Shown one piece after another: positions 1 through 8,992 of a DNA stretch of 48,472 bases. Both the position numbers and the translations under genes were made by a program. This DNA comes from Bacteroidales bacterium (GTDB taxonomy: Bacteria; Bacteroidota; Bacteroidia; Bacteroidales; Marinilabiliaceae). Below the pieces are notes generated by a model. That model searched no databases. It saw only the letters and a list, made by a program, of their open reading frames with translations, and was not told the DNA's origin. Each line of letters opens with the position of its first letter. Positions within the stretch are counted from its first letter, which is position 1. Where the stretch lies: positions 1 to 48,472 of the forward strand of contig JAKSLF010000021.1 of assembly GCA_024401355.1 (NCBI GenBank). Direction: 5' to 3'.

Positions 1-64
1 AGAGCATCATCATGATGCTGAGAAGCATACCTTTAAAACAGAATCGAATAAGTAATTTTTTCAT
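1..64 (-). CDS. 5' end of an exported protein (partial)
   Basis: An open frame starts with ATG at 64 on the minus strand and runs off the left edge, so only 21 codons are visible. They begin MKKLLIRFCFKGMLLSIM, a basic start followed by a hydrophobic stretch, as in a Bacteroidales signal peptide. The function cannot be told. A good Bacteroidetes promoter lies about 210 nt upstream (277-308), which would give a leader of about 200 nt containing a stem-loop at 105-141. The upstream sequence is AT-rich with no Shine-Dalgarno motif, as is normal in this phylum. The frame is short, but the start, the basic/hydrophobic N-terminus and the upstream promoter support a real gene. Confidence 0.6.
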   Translation of the reverse strand, partial: MKKLLIRFCFKGMLLSIMMML

Positions 65-104
65 ATGGTTTATTATTAATAATTAATTTACTGAAAACAA
101 GAAA

Positions 105-141
105 AGCCTTCCGAAGATGTTTCTCGCATCCTCAGAAGGCT
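105..141 (-). promoter_or_regulatory. stem-loop in the leader of the left-edge gene
   Basis: AGCCTTC pairs with GAAGGCT, and inside it GATG pairs with CATC, giving a two-part hairpin. On the minus strand it is followed by a T-rich run (TTTTCTTGTTTTC), so it resembles a terminator. It lies between the promoter at 277-308 and the ATG at 64, so it could be an attenuator. It could also be a second terminator for the TPR gene at 382-1560. Confidence 0.45.
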
Positions 142-276
142 ATGATTATTTGATATACAAACACTCAGCAGAGCAAAATTACCCCCCCATTTAACACATT
201 GTATATCAACTTGTTATGCATTTAATTAATGATTTATGTGTATTCAATAATTGTGAACATGCACAAAATAACTTTG

Positions 277-308
277 CAAATATATCAAATTAGTTTTTTT
301 TGTGCAAA
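277..308 (-). promoter_or_regulatory. Bacteroidetes-type promoter
   Basis: On the minus strand TTTG (305-308) is followed after 20 nt by TATATTTG (277-284). This matches the -33/-7 consensus of the Bacteroidetes primary sigma factor. It points at the partial gene starting at 64. The rest of 65-381 holds only this promoter, the leader stem-loop, a C7 run near 182-188 and the terminator at 325-361. Confidence 0.65.
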
Positions 309-324
309 TCGGTGACTCGTGGTA

Positions 325-361
325 CAAAAAAAGCCCCGCTCCATCACTGAAGCAGGGCTTT
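325..361 (-). terminator. rho-independent terminator after the TPR gene
   Basis: On the minus strand AAAGCCCTGCT pairs with AGCGGGGCTTT (one G-U pair) around a 10-nt loop, followed by a run of T. It lies 20 nt after the stop codon of the TPR gene and ends the gyrA-TPR transcript. Confidence 0.85.
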
Positions 362-381
362 ATTATTTCAGTCTCTGACGA

Positions 382-1560
382 TTACTGCAAAGCATTGTAC
401 TTGTCAGCAAACTCCTGTGACTTAGTGTAGTCCTGGAGCTGATAGTAAAGACCCTTGAGTCTGTTATACATCTCGCTCTTGTATGCCTTGTTGTCAGTGT
501 TCTCAGCTGCCTTCTCAAACTGCTCGATAGCCTTCTTGTAGAGAGCCTTTCCTGAAGCCTCTTCCTCGTCAGCAAGCTTCTTGTTCTTCCAGTCCTTCTG
601 AGCTGCCTCCATATACTTCGCACCATTCTCGAAGTAGAAGTAGCCAAGACGGTAGTACGACTCGAAGTGCTTTGGGTTCATGCTGATAGCCTTCTTGTAG
701 TCTGCCTCTACAGCTTCCTTGTTGATTGTCTCATCGAGGAAGCCACGGATGTAGTAGTAGATAGCGTTGTTTGGATCCTTCTTGATACCCTCGTCAACGT
801 ATGACAATGCAGCGCTTGGATCACCCTTTGCGATGTAGTAGTCAATCACGCTGTTCAATACGTTGATGTTCTCAGGATACTTAACAAGACCCTGCTTCAA
901 GTTTGCCTCCATCTTAACCGAGTCCTTGAGGTTCTGGTAGCAACGGTGTGTCATGAGGCATGACTGTGCACCCTCATAGCCGAGCTCCATACACTTAGTG
1001 AAGAGCTTAGCTGCGTCTGCATAGTTCTGACCATTCAAAGCCGATGCAGCACCATAGAAGTATGCCAATGAGTCGCTCAACTCAGTGTAGCCGTCCTGCT
1101 GGCTGTTTGCCCAGATTACTGCCTCAAATGCCTTCTGTGCATTCTGGTACAAGCCATTGTCATACAACTTAGCTGCAGCGTTGAAAGCGTCACGTGCGAA
1201 AGGCTGCTTCAACTCACGCTTGATTGTCTTTGCGTTTGTGTTTGTCTTGCCCTTCTTGTCTGGCACTGCGTCAATCTCCATTGCCTTCTCGTAGAACTCA
1301 CGTGCCTTTACAACACCTGTCGAGTCCTTCAACGACTCAGCAAGCTTTGCGTAGATGTTACCTGCTACATAGTAAACCTTGATCTGGCTCGAAGGCTTAT
1401 CCTTTGCAGGGTTGATCTTTGCGATAGCGCCGTCGATTTCCTTCTTGGCACCATCAAAATCATTCATATAGTACTTGGTTTCTGCTGATGATGCAGACTG
1501 TGCCATAGCAGCTGTGCAGCTCAAACCAAGCGAAACGAATGCCAATGCGATTCTTTTCAT
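382..1560 (-). CDS. secreted tetratricopeptide-repeat protein
   Basis: The 392-residue product begins with a signal peptide (MKRIALAFVSLGLSCTAAMA, cleavage after about residue 20), so it is exported to the periplasm. The rest is helical with TPR-like pairs: AAAKLYDNGLYQNAQKAFEA, ALSYVDEGIKKDPNNAIYYY, ADYKKAISMNPKHFESYYRL and a C-terminal IEQFEKAA segment. TPR proteins usually act as scaffolds; no enzyme motif is visible. It lies 99 nt downstream of gyrA on the same strand with no clear promoter between, so it is probably co-transcribed, and a strong terminator follows at 325-361. A TPR gene after gyrA is familiar in Bacteroidales, from memory. The specific role is unknown. Confidence 0.88.
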   Translation of the reverse strand: MKRIALAFVSLGLSCTAAMAQSASSAETKYYMNDFDGAKKEIDGAIAKINPAKDKPSSQIKVYYVAGNIYAKLAESLKDSTGVVKAREFYEKAMEIDAVPDKKGKTNTNAKTIKRELKQPFARDAFNAAAKLYDNGLYQNAQKAFEAVIWANSQQDGYTELSDSLAYFYGAASALNGQNYADAAKLFTKCMELGYEGAQSCLMTHRCYQNLKDSVKMEANLKQGLVKYPENINVLNSVIDYYIAKGDPSAALSYVDEGIKKDPNNAIYYYIRGFLDETINKEAVEADYKKAISMNPKHFESYYRLGYFYFENGAKYMEAAQKDWKNKKLADEEEASGKALYKKAIEQFEKAAENTDNKAYKSEMYNRLKGLYYQLQDYTKSQEFADKYNALQ

Positions 1561-1659
1561 TTTCTTGTTCTTTTATTTGTTATTATTCTTTTTTATTTCT
1601 TTCGACTTTCGGCTCTCACCAATTGTCCTTGTTTTGTTATTTGCAATTTTCAGGCCAAA

Positions 1660-4200
1660 CTATTCCTGAGGTGTTGTGTTCTCGCTCGAGTCTGCAGCAT
1701 CTGTGTTCTCTGCACCCTCCTCGTTTATCACTTCACCATCTACCTGCTCGTGCTCTTCCTCGTCGTCATGAGGCACTATTGTACCCGATGCCAATGTGTC
1801 ATTGCGCTTAGTGAGGTTAATGAGTTTGACGCCCTGGGTCGCACGACCTGTCACTCTGATGTCGCTCGCTACAAGACGTATCGTTATGCCCGAACGAGTT
1901 ATCAGCATCAAGTCGTCGTTGTCAGTAATCTTGTCGATTGCTATCACCTGACCTGTCTTCTCAGTAATTCTGAAGTTCAACACACCCTTGCCGCCACGGT
2001 TTGTCATTCTATAGTCATCAACTATCGAACGCTTACCAAAGCCGTTTGCCGACAATACAAAGATGTTCGACTCTTCACCCGGAGCCAAGCCTATGAAGCC
2101 TACTACCCTGTCGTCGTCGCCGTCAAGCTGTACGCCCTTCACACCAGCACCTGTTCGACCGATACATCTTACTGTCTCTTCCTCGAAGCGGTTCGCACGA
2201 CCCTTCAGTGTCGCAAGCATCAACTGGTTCTTGCCGTCTGTCAATATTGCCTTCAGCAACTCATCGCCATCCTTAACTGTGATTGCTATGATACCATTCT
2301 GACGTGGACGTGAATAGTCTGTCAAGAGCGACTTCTTTATCACACCGTTCTGTGTAGCCATGATGATGTAGTGGCTGTCGGTATACTCCTTGTCGTTCAG
2401 ACCTCTTACGGTGATAAATGCCTTCACCTGATCCTCCTTCTCGATGTTCAGAAGATTCTGGATAGCACGACCCTTCGACTGCTTGTTGCCCTCAGGAATG
2501 TCATATACCTTATACCAGAAGCAACGACCCATCTTTGTGAAGAACATCATCGTGTCATGCATCTTCGCAAAGTACATGTGCTCAACGAAGTCCTGGTCAC
2601 GTGTACCTGTTCCCTTCGAACCCATGCCACCACGGCTCTGAGCCTTGAACTCGCTAAGCAATGTTCTCTTGATGTAGCCGATGTGGCTCACTGTGATGAC
2701 TACCTCGTCGTCTGCATAGAAGTCTTCTGGGTTGAATTCACCTGCAGAATACTCTATCATCGTACGACGCTCGTCGCCATATTTGTTCTTTATCTCTATG
2801 AGCTCTTCCTTGATCTTGCCCATCTGCATCTCCTCGCTCGCAAGGAACTCCTCGAGATACTTGATAAGGTCTTCAAGTTCCTTATACTGTGCTCTCAGCT
2901 TGTCCTGTTCCAGACCTGTCAGCTTCTTCAACTGCATGTCGACAACGTATGTTGCCTGCACATCGTCAAAGCCAAAGCGAGCCATCAAGTTCTGCTTCGC
3001 AGCCTCTGTGCTTGCCGAACTTCTGATGATGCTGATCACTTCGTCGATGTTGTCCGATGCTATGATCAGAGCCTCCAGCAAGTGAGCCTTCTTCTCAGCC
3101 TCTGCCTTGTCAAATTTTGCTCTTCTCACTACCACCTCATGTCTGTGGTCTACGAAGCAGGTGATGATGTCCTTGAGGTTAAGCAATTTCGGACGACCAT
3201 GCACAAGCGCAATGTTGTTCACACAGAAGCTCGACTGCATCGACGTGTTCTTATACAAGTGGTTCAACACCACCTGTGGCATCGCGTCATGACGCAACTC
3301 TATTACTATACGTGTGTTCTTATCACTCTCGTCCTGGATGTTCGAGATGCCTTCTATCTTCTTCTCGTTGACAAGCTGTGCAATGCGGCTCACCATCTCC
3401 GAACGGTTTACCATATAAGGTATCTCAGTCACGATAATACAGTCATGACCGTCTATCACCTCAAATTCGCACTTCGACCTGATAACGATTCTGCCCTTGC
3501 CTGTCAGGTATGCGTCCTTCACACCCTGATAGCCATAGATTGTACCACCTGTTGGGAAGTCCGGAGCCTTGATGATTGGAATAAGCTCCTCGATGGTAAT
3601 GTCCTTATTATCTATGTAAGCTGTGATTGCGTCTATCGCATCCACAATGTTATGTGGAGCCATGTTTGTTGCCATGCCGACCGCAATACCCGACGATCCG
3701 TTCACCAGAAGGTTTGGAATCCTTGTTGGCAATACTGTTGGTTCATCAAGGGTCTCGTCGAAGTTCTTTGTCATGTCGACTGTCTCCTTGTCGATGTCAA
3801 CAAGCATGTCCTCAGCGATCTTCTGCATTCTAGCCTCGGTGTATCGCATTGCCGCTGGCTGGTCACCGTCCACAGAACCAAGGTTACCCTGGCCGTCTAC
3901 CAATGTGTAGCGCATCGACCACTGCTGAGCCATGTGCACCAGTGCACCATACACTGACGAGTCACCATGTGGATGGTACTTACCAAGCACCTCACCTACG
4001 ATTCTCGCTGATTTCTTGTGAGGCTGGCTGTAAGTGTTGTTGAGCTTGTCCATTCCGAACAATATTCGGCGATGGACTGGCTTGAATCCGTCTCGGGCAT
4101 CAGGCAATGCTCGCGACACTATCACCGACATCGAATAGTCGATATAGGCCGTCTGCATCTGGTCCTCTATCTTGACGGAAATTATTCTTTCGTCTGCCAT
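1660..4200 (-). CDS. gyrA: DNA gyrase subunit A
   Basis: GyrA is the DNA-cleaving subunit of the A2B2 gyrase that introduces negative supercoils. The 846-residue protein has the winged-helix/tower region with the catalytic tyrosine Y120 in AAMRYTEAR and the quinolone-determining segment HPHGDSSVYGALV (residues 76-88). The C-terminal pinwheel has GyrA-box-like motifs (QSRGGMGSKG, NRGGKGV), which favours GyrA over ParC. The end is acidic, as in many GyrAs. S81 aligns with E. coli Ser83 and G85 with Asp87; the usual GQGNFGS reads GQGNLGS. The start MADERI is the only sensible ATG. The upstream gap of 189 nt contains a perfect 16-bp dyad at 4322-4337. The downstream TPR gene probably shares the transcript. 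Confidence 0.97.
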   Translation of the reverse strand: MADERIISVKIEDQMQTAYIDYSMSVIVSRALPDARDGFKPVHRRILFGMDKLNNTYSQPHKKSARIVGEVLGKYHPHGDSSVYGALVHMAQQWSMRYTLVDGQGNLGSVDGDQPAAMRYTEARMQKIAEDMLVDIDKETVDMTKNFDETLDEPTVLPTRIPNLLVNGSSGIAVGMATNMAPHNIVDAIDAITAYIDNKDITIEELIPIIKAPDFPTGGTIYGYQGVKDAYLTGKGRIVIRSKCEFEVIDGHDCIIVTEIPYMVNRSEMVSRIAQLVNEKKIEGISNIQDESDKNTRIVIELRHDAMPQVVLNHLYKNTSMQSSFCVNNIALVHGRPKLLNLKDIITCFVDHRHEVVVRRAKFDKAEAEKKAHLLEALIIASDNIDEVISIIRSSASTEAAKQNLMARFGFDDVQATYVVDMQLKKLTGLEQDKLRAQYKELEDLIKYLEEFLASEEMQMGKIKEELIEIKNKYGDERRTMIEYSAGEFNPEDFYADDEVVITVSHIGYIKRTLLSEFKAQSRGGMGSKGTGTRDQDFVEHMYFAKMHDTMMFFTKMGRCFWYKVYDIPEGNKQSKGRAIQNLLNIEKEDQVKAFITVRGLNDKEYTDSHYIIMATQNGVIKKSLLTDYSRPRQNGIIAITVKDGDELLKAILTDGKNQLMLATLKGRANRFEEETVRCIGRTGAGVKGVQLDGDDDRVVGFIGLAPGEESNIFVLSANGFGKRSIVDDYRMTNRGGKGVLNFRITEKTGQVIAIDKITDNDDLMLITRSGITIRLVASDIRVTGRATQGVKLINLTKRNDTLASGTIVPHDDEEEHEQVDGEVINEEGAENTDAADSSENTTPQE

Positions 4201-4321
4201 TATTTTGATTGTTTATATTCCTTTTTCTTTTTATTTGCCTTTATTTCAATTCCACTCCTCTTATCGGGGGGATGTCGAATTTTACCTCTAAACGCAAATA
4301 TCGCGCTAAAATAGACATTTT

Positions 4322-4337
4322 TTTGCTATTTAGCAAA
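4322..4337. promoter_or_regulatory. 16-bp perfect dyad upstream of gyrA
   Basis: TTTGCTA and TAGCAAA are perfect inverted repeats separated by TT, about 122 nt upstream of the gyrA start. On the minus strand a near -7 box (GATATTTG) lies downstream of it. It could be an operator for the gyrA promoter or a small hairpin; the sequence alone does not decide. Confidence 0.4.
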
Positions 4338-4389
4338 TTTTCATACATTAAATGGAACGCCCGAACCCTTTTTTCTTCTCCGCATCCAA

Positions 4390-7300
4390 CTATTCACTCT
4401 CAACGTCTCTTTCGACACATTTGTTGCATAGCATGTTGAATCTGCAAGGCTGCCCAAATACCGGAGCACAATGCTCTCGCTGACCTACGAATTCCTCGCC
4501 ACCCATTATCTCGTCCACAAGCGCTCTCAGCCTCTCGGTGAATGCCTTGTCTATCTCGCCATATTCCAGTCCGTAGCTCTCTGTCTTGCCTCCATATTTT
4601 GCCAGATAGTCCAGCTTCCCACTGTTTCTCAGCAGGTCAAGCATGTAGATCACTCCCACGTTGTATTTCTTACCTGGTTCCTTGTCATGCAGTATCTTCG
4701 CATATATCAATGTCTGCAGTATGGCTTTGTACTTATCCTGTTTCTTTATATCAAACACCGTATCTACCACTTTATCAAGCGTTTCAGCAGCCACTTTCAT
4801 GTCGCCTACCTTGCCTGTCTTGTAGTCTATGACGCATGTACTACCCTCTTCTTCGTGCAATCTGTCTATTATTCCACCTATCTTTACTTTCATTCCGTCA
4901 CTTGTCTCTATTTCACCATCTACCATCTTCTCCAGTCCCTTTATCACTACGTCGTGGTCGTTTTCCAGCATCTTCTTCACAAAGTCATATATCACTTCGT
5001 ATGTCAGTATGTTTCGTCCCTCCAGCTCACTCTTTTTCGTCGGTCTGTAACCTTCTACAGGCACCATTTCTCCCTCCGCGTTCATCCTTATCTTCTTGAA
5101 CATCTCTATGTCAAACTGCCTCATTATCACGCTTTCTATCTTCCCTCCGTCTTCCAACATCGCTTTTCTTGCCGCCTCGTCGACAACTCCGTTTTTCACT
5201 TCTCCATAGAGTGTTTCCATCGCTCCGTGGAATATTCTTCCCATCAGTCGCGAGTCAGCCTCTTCTACCACTTCGTCGGCTTCGTCTATCGATAGCACGT
5301 TCTGCAGATAGAACAGTATCGGACATTTCAGATAGTTCGATATTGCTGATGGCGAGAGGTATCTCTTGCAGGTGAATCTCTTTTTCAGCTCCTCTTTTAT
5401 TGCCTCCGTCTTGGTTATCCTTAGTTCGCTCATCTCCTGCTTCGTGTGCTGGTGAACTGCGATTTTCTCAACGTATGGCATCTGGTATTCAAACTTTATC
5501 TGATGTATGTATCGGCTCGCTCCCTGTCTGTCCGCATCCGTGTTGGCCGAATAGAGCAGGTCTACCCTTTTCGCCCTGTTGATGAGCCTGAAGAAGTAGT
5601 ACGAGAAGATGCTGTCCTGATACTCCTGTGTAGGCAGTCCATACGCTTTCCTGATGACGTATGGGAAGAAGGTCATCGATGAGTTCTTTTTAGGGAATAC
5701 GCCCTCGTTAAGGTCGAGTATGACGAGGTTATCAAAGTCAAGCGCTCGTGTCTCAAGTATACCCATTATCTGAAGACCGTTCAGAGGTTCACCCTTGAAG
5801 TCCACCGTCTGTCCCTGCATCATGCAGCCAAGCATCGACATCACCATCCTTGGGTCGCTCACGGCCACCTGTCCATCGCCACCCTCTACATATTTCTCTA
5901 TAAGTCCGTCAAATCGTCTCGCTGTCTTTATTGCCTTCCCTATGCTCTCCTGTGTTATTGCCGAGTCGGCGTCTTCGCTCGCAACTATCTCTGTTTCTGC
6001 TATCTTCCGCTTCTCAGTTGTCAGTATCTCTTCAAATATCTCTGCTACATATTTTGCCACTTCACGTGCTTCCACTTGCTTGAATATCTTCTCTTCGATT
6101 CCACCATATTCCCGTGCCATCTCTTCGGTCACGTAGATTATGTTTTCCCTTATCATCCTTGCCGCCAATGTCTCCGTCACTTCCACTCCCTTGCTGTCCT
6201 TGCCTCCTGTTGACTTCTCATTGCACAACCCAACGATATATGGATGTTGCAGTATCTGTATCACTTGCTTATGATAGAATGCTGTCTCGCCATTCATCTT
6301 CCTCGCTCCGCTATGCAGTCTCACCAGCAGGTCCATAAGTCCGTATGCCTGTGAGAATTTCATCGGATAACCCATCGTGACGTTCACTTTCAAGCCACCC
6401 TCTCTTCCGCTCATCTCCTCTTCCGATGGTAGTGCCGAGATTGTCGATATCAGCATGTTTTCGTCTGTCAGCACTATGGCTGTCTTGGTGTTTTCTATGT
6501 CTACTTCTCCCTCATGTATTCCGCTTGTCAATGTCTCTTTCAGGAATTGACCGATGTGGGCCATCTGTCCCTGCGGATAGGCATAGCTTTTGATGGTTAT
6601 CTGCCTCTCATCTTTGTCAGGCTGGGGCAATATATAGTCTTTCGGTGCAGGATATTTACCTCTTAGTGTAAGGTTGCCTCGCTGCGAACAGCAATATTGT
6701 CTGATGAATCGACCCGGACCAATTTGGCTCGATGGGTCATCGGCATTGTCGTCTTTGGTGAGGTTCTCCAGCATATTGTCTGTATAGTCCCAGAAGAACA
6801 TCGTCCTACCCTCTTTTTTCTGCAGGTAGTTGAGTATCAGCTCTTCCGACTTTGTCAACGCATTGAAGCCCACAAAGGCATATTTCGTTTTCGGGTTGTT
6901 GTCCAGCTTGTCTATCTGTTCGGCTACTGTCCTATATATCTTGCCCGAATATGCCATTCCCTCACGGCTCAGCCTCTCGTTGAACCGCTCATATAGTTCC
7001 AGCAGTTTGTCGTATGTCTCGCAATATCTCTCGTGATAGTTCTTCTCCTCTATCTCCACCTGTCCGTTGGCTCCCATCCTCTCTATCCTGATCTTCGAGA
7101 ATACTACTCCCCAGAATGCCTCTATCACTCTCTTCTGCTCGTCTGTCAGGTGTTCAAGGTTGTCACCAAGTTTCTCATATTCAGCTACGTGTGTCAGCAG
7201 TTGCCGTGCGTCAACCACATATTTGTCTATGTCGTCAAAGTCACCCAGGAACATGGCCGACCAGCTGTAGAATCTCTCAAATTCCATCTCTGCCATTCCC

Positions 7301-7590
7301 GTGTCCGCCATTATCTCCTTATACGCTATGTATAGTTCAAATGCCAGTGCCAGGTTGTCGGCTTTCCTCAACGGCTTCTCCAGCCTCATGGCTTTCTCAG
7401 CTATGAGGTCGTCCATTGTCACTATGTTTGGTCCAAAGATGGTCCTCTCACCTATGCTCTCACGCAATGTCTGCCTGAAGAATACACATGCTCTATGGCT
7501 TGGGAAGACTACGTTCAAGTCTTTCCAATCTTTGCTGTCAACATGCTCCAGCAGATAATCTGCTACCGATTTCAAAAATCCCCTTACCAT
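4390..7590 (-). CDS. AddB-like PD-(D/E)XK nuclease
   Basis: The 1066-residue protein resembles the AddB subunit of AddAB-type recombination nucleases, which resect double-strand ends for RecA. The N-terminus (NVVFPSHRACVFFRQTL) is a helicase-like fold without a recognisable Walker A motif. Near the C-terminus is the nuclease core: GGIIDRL (D909) followed by CVIDYKTGK (D922, K924). A cysteine in YLKCPILFYL and three in PCRFNMLCNKC match the split 4Fe-4S arrangement of AddB. A central KKNSSMTFFPYVIRKAYGL segment is also typical of the family. The usual AddA helicase partner is not adjacent: the next gene upstream is a DUF4293 gene, with a terminator between. The UvrD-type protein at 33411 has a different build. 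The family assignment is firm, the partner unknown. Confidence 0.85.
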   Translation of the reverse strand: MVRGFLKSVADYLLEHVDSKDWKDLNVVFPSHRACVFFRQTLRESIGERTIFGPNIVTMDDLIAEKAMRLEKPLRKADNLALAFELYIAYKEIMADTGMAEMEFERFYSWSAMFLGDFDDIDKYVVDARQLLTHVAEYEKLGDNLEHLTDEQKRVIEAFWGVVFSKIRIERMGANGQVEIEEKNYHERYCETYDKLLELYERFNERLSREGMAYSGKIYRTVAEQIDKLDNNPKTKYAFVGFNALTKSEELILNYLQKKEGRTMFFWDYTDNMLENLTKDDNADDPSSQIGPGRFIRQYCCSQRGNLTLRGKYPAPKDYILPQPDKDERQITIKSYAYPQGQMAHIGQFLKETLTSGIHEGEVDIENTKTAIVLTDENMLISTISALPSEEEMSGREGGLKVNVTMGYPMKFSQAYGLMDLLVRLHSGARKMNGETAFYHKQVIQILQHPYIVGLCNEKSTGGKDSKGVEVTETLAARMIRENIIYVTEEMAREYGGIEEKIFKQVEAREVAKYVAEIFEEILTTEKRKIAETEIVASEDADSAITQESIGKAIKTARRFDGLIEKYVEGGDGQVAVSDPRMVMSMLGCMMQGQTVDFKGEPLNGLQIMGILETRALDFDNLVILDLNEGVFPKKNSSMTFFPYVIRKAYGLPTQEYQDSIFSYYFFRLINRAKRVDLLYSANTDADRQGASRYIHQIKFEYQMPYVEKIAVHQHTKQEMSELRITKTEAIKEELKKRFTCKRYLSPSAISNYLKCPILFYLQNVLSIDEADEVVEEADSRLMGRIFHGAMETLYGEVKNGVVDEAARKAMLEDGGKIESVIMRQFDIEMFKKIRMNAEGEMVPVEGYRPTKKSELEGRNILTYEVIYDFVKKMLENDHDVVIKGLEKMVDGEIETSDGMKVKIGGIIDRLHEEEGSTCVIDYKTGKVGDMKVAAETLDKVVDTVFDIKKQDKYKAILQTLIYAKILHDKEPGKKYNVGVIYMLDLLRNSGKLDYLAKYGGKTESYGLEYGEIDKAFTERLRALVDEIMGGEEFVGQREHCAPVFGQPCRFNMLCNKCVERDVESE

Positions 7591-7626
7591 CTCTGTTCCT
7601 TTTTTTGTGTTATTTTATAGCTTTAT

Positions 7627-7676
7627 ATAAAAAAACCAAAAGCCTTAAAACTAAACGACTTATAGTTCCAAGGCTC
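7627..7676 (-). terminator. rho-independent terminator
   Basis: On the minus strand AGCCTT...GGAACTA pairs with TAGTTTT...AAGGCT, followed by TTTTTTT. It ends the META-DUF4293 transcript 22 nt after the DUF4293 stop codon and separates it from the nuclease gene starting at 7590. Confidence 0.75.
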
Positions 7677-7697
7677 TTGAGTTTTATAAATCTTCTT

Positions 7698-8162
7698 TTA
7701 TCTCAGTCTGTTCAAGCTCTGTATCAATGCTTCGTCATCACTGATGCCTCTGTATGCAAGATAGTCAAGCACTGCAGCCAATACCGGAAGCAGCATTGTG
7801 TAGTTGAACACCCACTCCACTTCTATGTCCGACGCCAACTGCATCTGCAAATAGAGCATTATCGCTGCCAAACCAAGCTGTATTCCGACGTTGATGCCAC
7901 ATACTCGCATCTGCAATGGTCTGTTCTTGTATAGGAATATTGTTATCAGGTTCAATACTGTTGTCAATACCACCAGCGAGGCCAATGGCACAAGGTAATA
8001 TACCACTGTTGGCTGATCTGCATTTGTGATGTCTCTCAAAGCATAGAAGACCATCTCAAACAATCCCTTCTCACCCGAAAAGTTTCCAAGACTCTGAAAC
8101 ATCAATGATCCTGTCAGAATCATTGCTACCAGTATGAATAATGTCTGCTTTCTCTGTATCAT
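7698..8162 (-). CDS. DUF4293 four-helix membrane protein
   Basis: The 154-residue protein starts MIQRKQTLFILVAMILTGSL, the usual opening of the Bacteroidetes-specific DUF4293 family, and has about four hydrophobic segments (near residues 8-25, 52-75, 85-107 and 120-137). It is predicted to sit in the inner membrane; no activity is known for the family. It starts 12 nt after the META lipoprotein gene, so the two are probably one operon, ended by the terminator at 7627-7676. Confidence 0.85.
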   Translation of the reverse strand: MIQRKQTLFILVAMILTGSLMFQSLGNFSGEKGLFEMVFYALRDITNADQPTVVYYLVPLASLVVLTTVLNLITIFLYKNRPLQMRVCGINVGIQLGLAAIMLYLQMQLASDIEVEWVFNYTMLLPVLAAVLDYLAYRGISDDEALIQSLNRLR

Positions 8163-8174
8163 TTTTTCCCGTCT

Positions 8175-8951
8175 TTATCTGCTAAGGGTTATCAATGTCA
8201 CTCCGTCACCGTTCTGAAGCTTTACTTCGCCGTTCTCTACTGACCAGTTTTCCACTTTGTCAAGTGCTGCCGATATCTCTTCTTCTATTTCCATCGACTT
8301 AGGGTCACACTCGGCTGTTGTCTTGCTTACGTTGGTGATCTTCATTGTGTAGTCGCCAAGTTCAAGCTGACCGCTGATGCTGTTGCAGCCTACATTGCCA
8401 CCTACTACATTGTTCTCAAGGTCAAATGTCATTGTTGTTGCCGATTCTGTACCTGTTGTCGACTTCTCGCCTACTGACATTATCGACCATTCACCCTCTA
8501 TGCTCCATTCACCGCTCTCCAGTGCTTTCACATATTTCATCTTTATCAGAGCCTTGCCGTTTTCGTCTGTCAACACTACAACAGTCTCCTCACCGACTGT
8601 CACCACTTCAAATGCCTTGACCTGTCCGAGCACCTGCTGAAGAGTCTCTTCCTGCTCCATATTTGGACACATCATCCTTGTCGAACCTACCAACGCAAGC
8701 GACAATGCATCTTTCTTCACATCGTCAAGTGTTATGTCACCATTGAATATGTTACAGCTCACCTTGCTCGAGAATCTCTTCGATGCTACATCGATTGTCA
8801 TCTCGGCCATCTCGTCACTTCCGCTGATGGCTTCGCCATTCATTTCCATGATTGCCCACTGGCCGTTAAGCTGTTCCACTTCTGGCGCTTTTGTCTGGCA
8901 GGCTGCAAGCATCATGGCTGCCATTCCTGCTAATAATGTTTTCTTGTTCAT
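8175..8951 (-). CDS. lipoprotein with two META (HslJ-like) domains
   Basis: The 258-residue product has a lipoprotein signal (LLAGMAAMMLAAC, lipobox LAAC) and should be lipidated by Lgt, encoded at 22017. Two copies of the META/HslJ-type fold follow. The first runs from about residue 29 (LNGQWAIMEMNGEAI) through SCNIFNGD and TRMMCPN. The second runs from about 150 (EGEWSIMSVGEKS) through VGCNSISGQ and TTAECDP. Each keeps the repeated W-x-(I/L) start and the C-N core motif. The family is linked to outer-membrane or heat/antibiotic stress in other bacteria, but the molecular role is unclear. It is co-oriented with malQ upstream (41-nt gap) and the DUF4293 gene downstream. Confidence 0.85.
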   Translation of the reverse strand: MNKKTLLAGMAAMMLAACQTKAPEVEQLNGQWAIMEMNGEAISGSDEMAEMTIDVASKRFSSKVSCNIFNGDITLDDVKKDALSLALVGSTRMMCPNMEQEETLQQVLGQVKAFEVVTVGEETVVVLTDENGKALIKMKYVKALESGEWSIEGEWSIMSVGEKSTTGTESATTMTFDLENNVVGGNVGCNSISGQLELGDYTMKITNVSKTTAECDPKSMEIEEEISAALDKVENWSVENGEVKLQNGDGVTLITLSR

Positions 8952-8992
8952 TATTCTTTATTATTTATGTAATGGATCTTTTTATTATCCTA

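Noticed and set aside
2371-3957. Long open frame opposite gyrA
   Set aside because: It is the complement of a well-supported gyrA frame; its composition (rich in C, H, L, V) is that of an antisense shadow and it matches no family.
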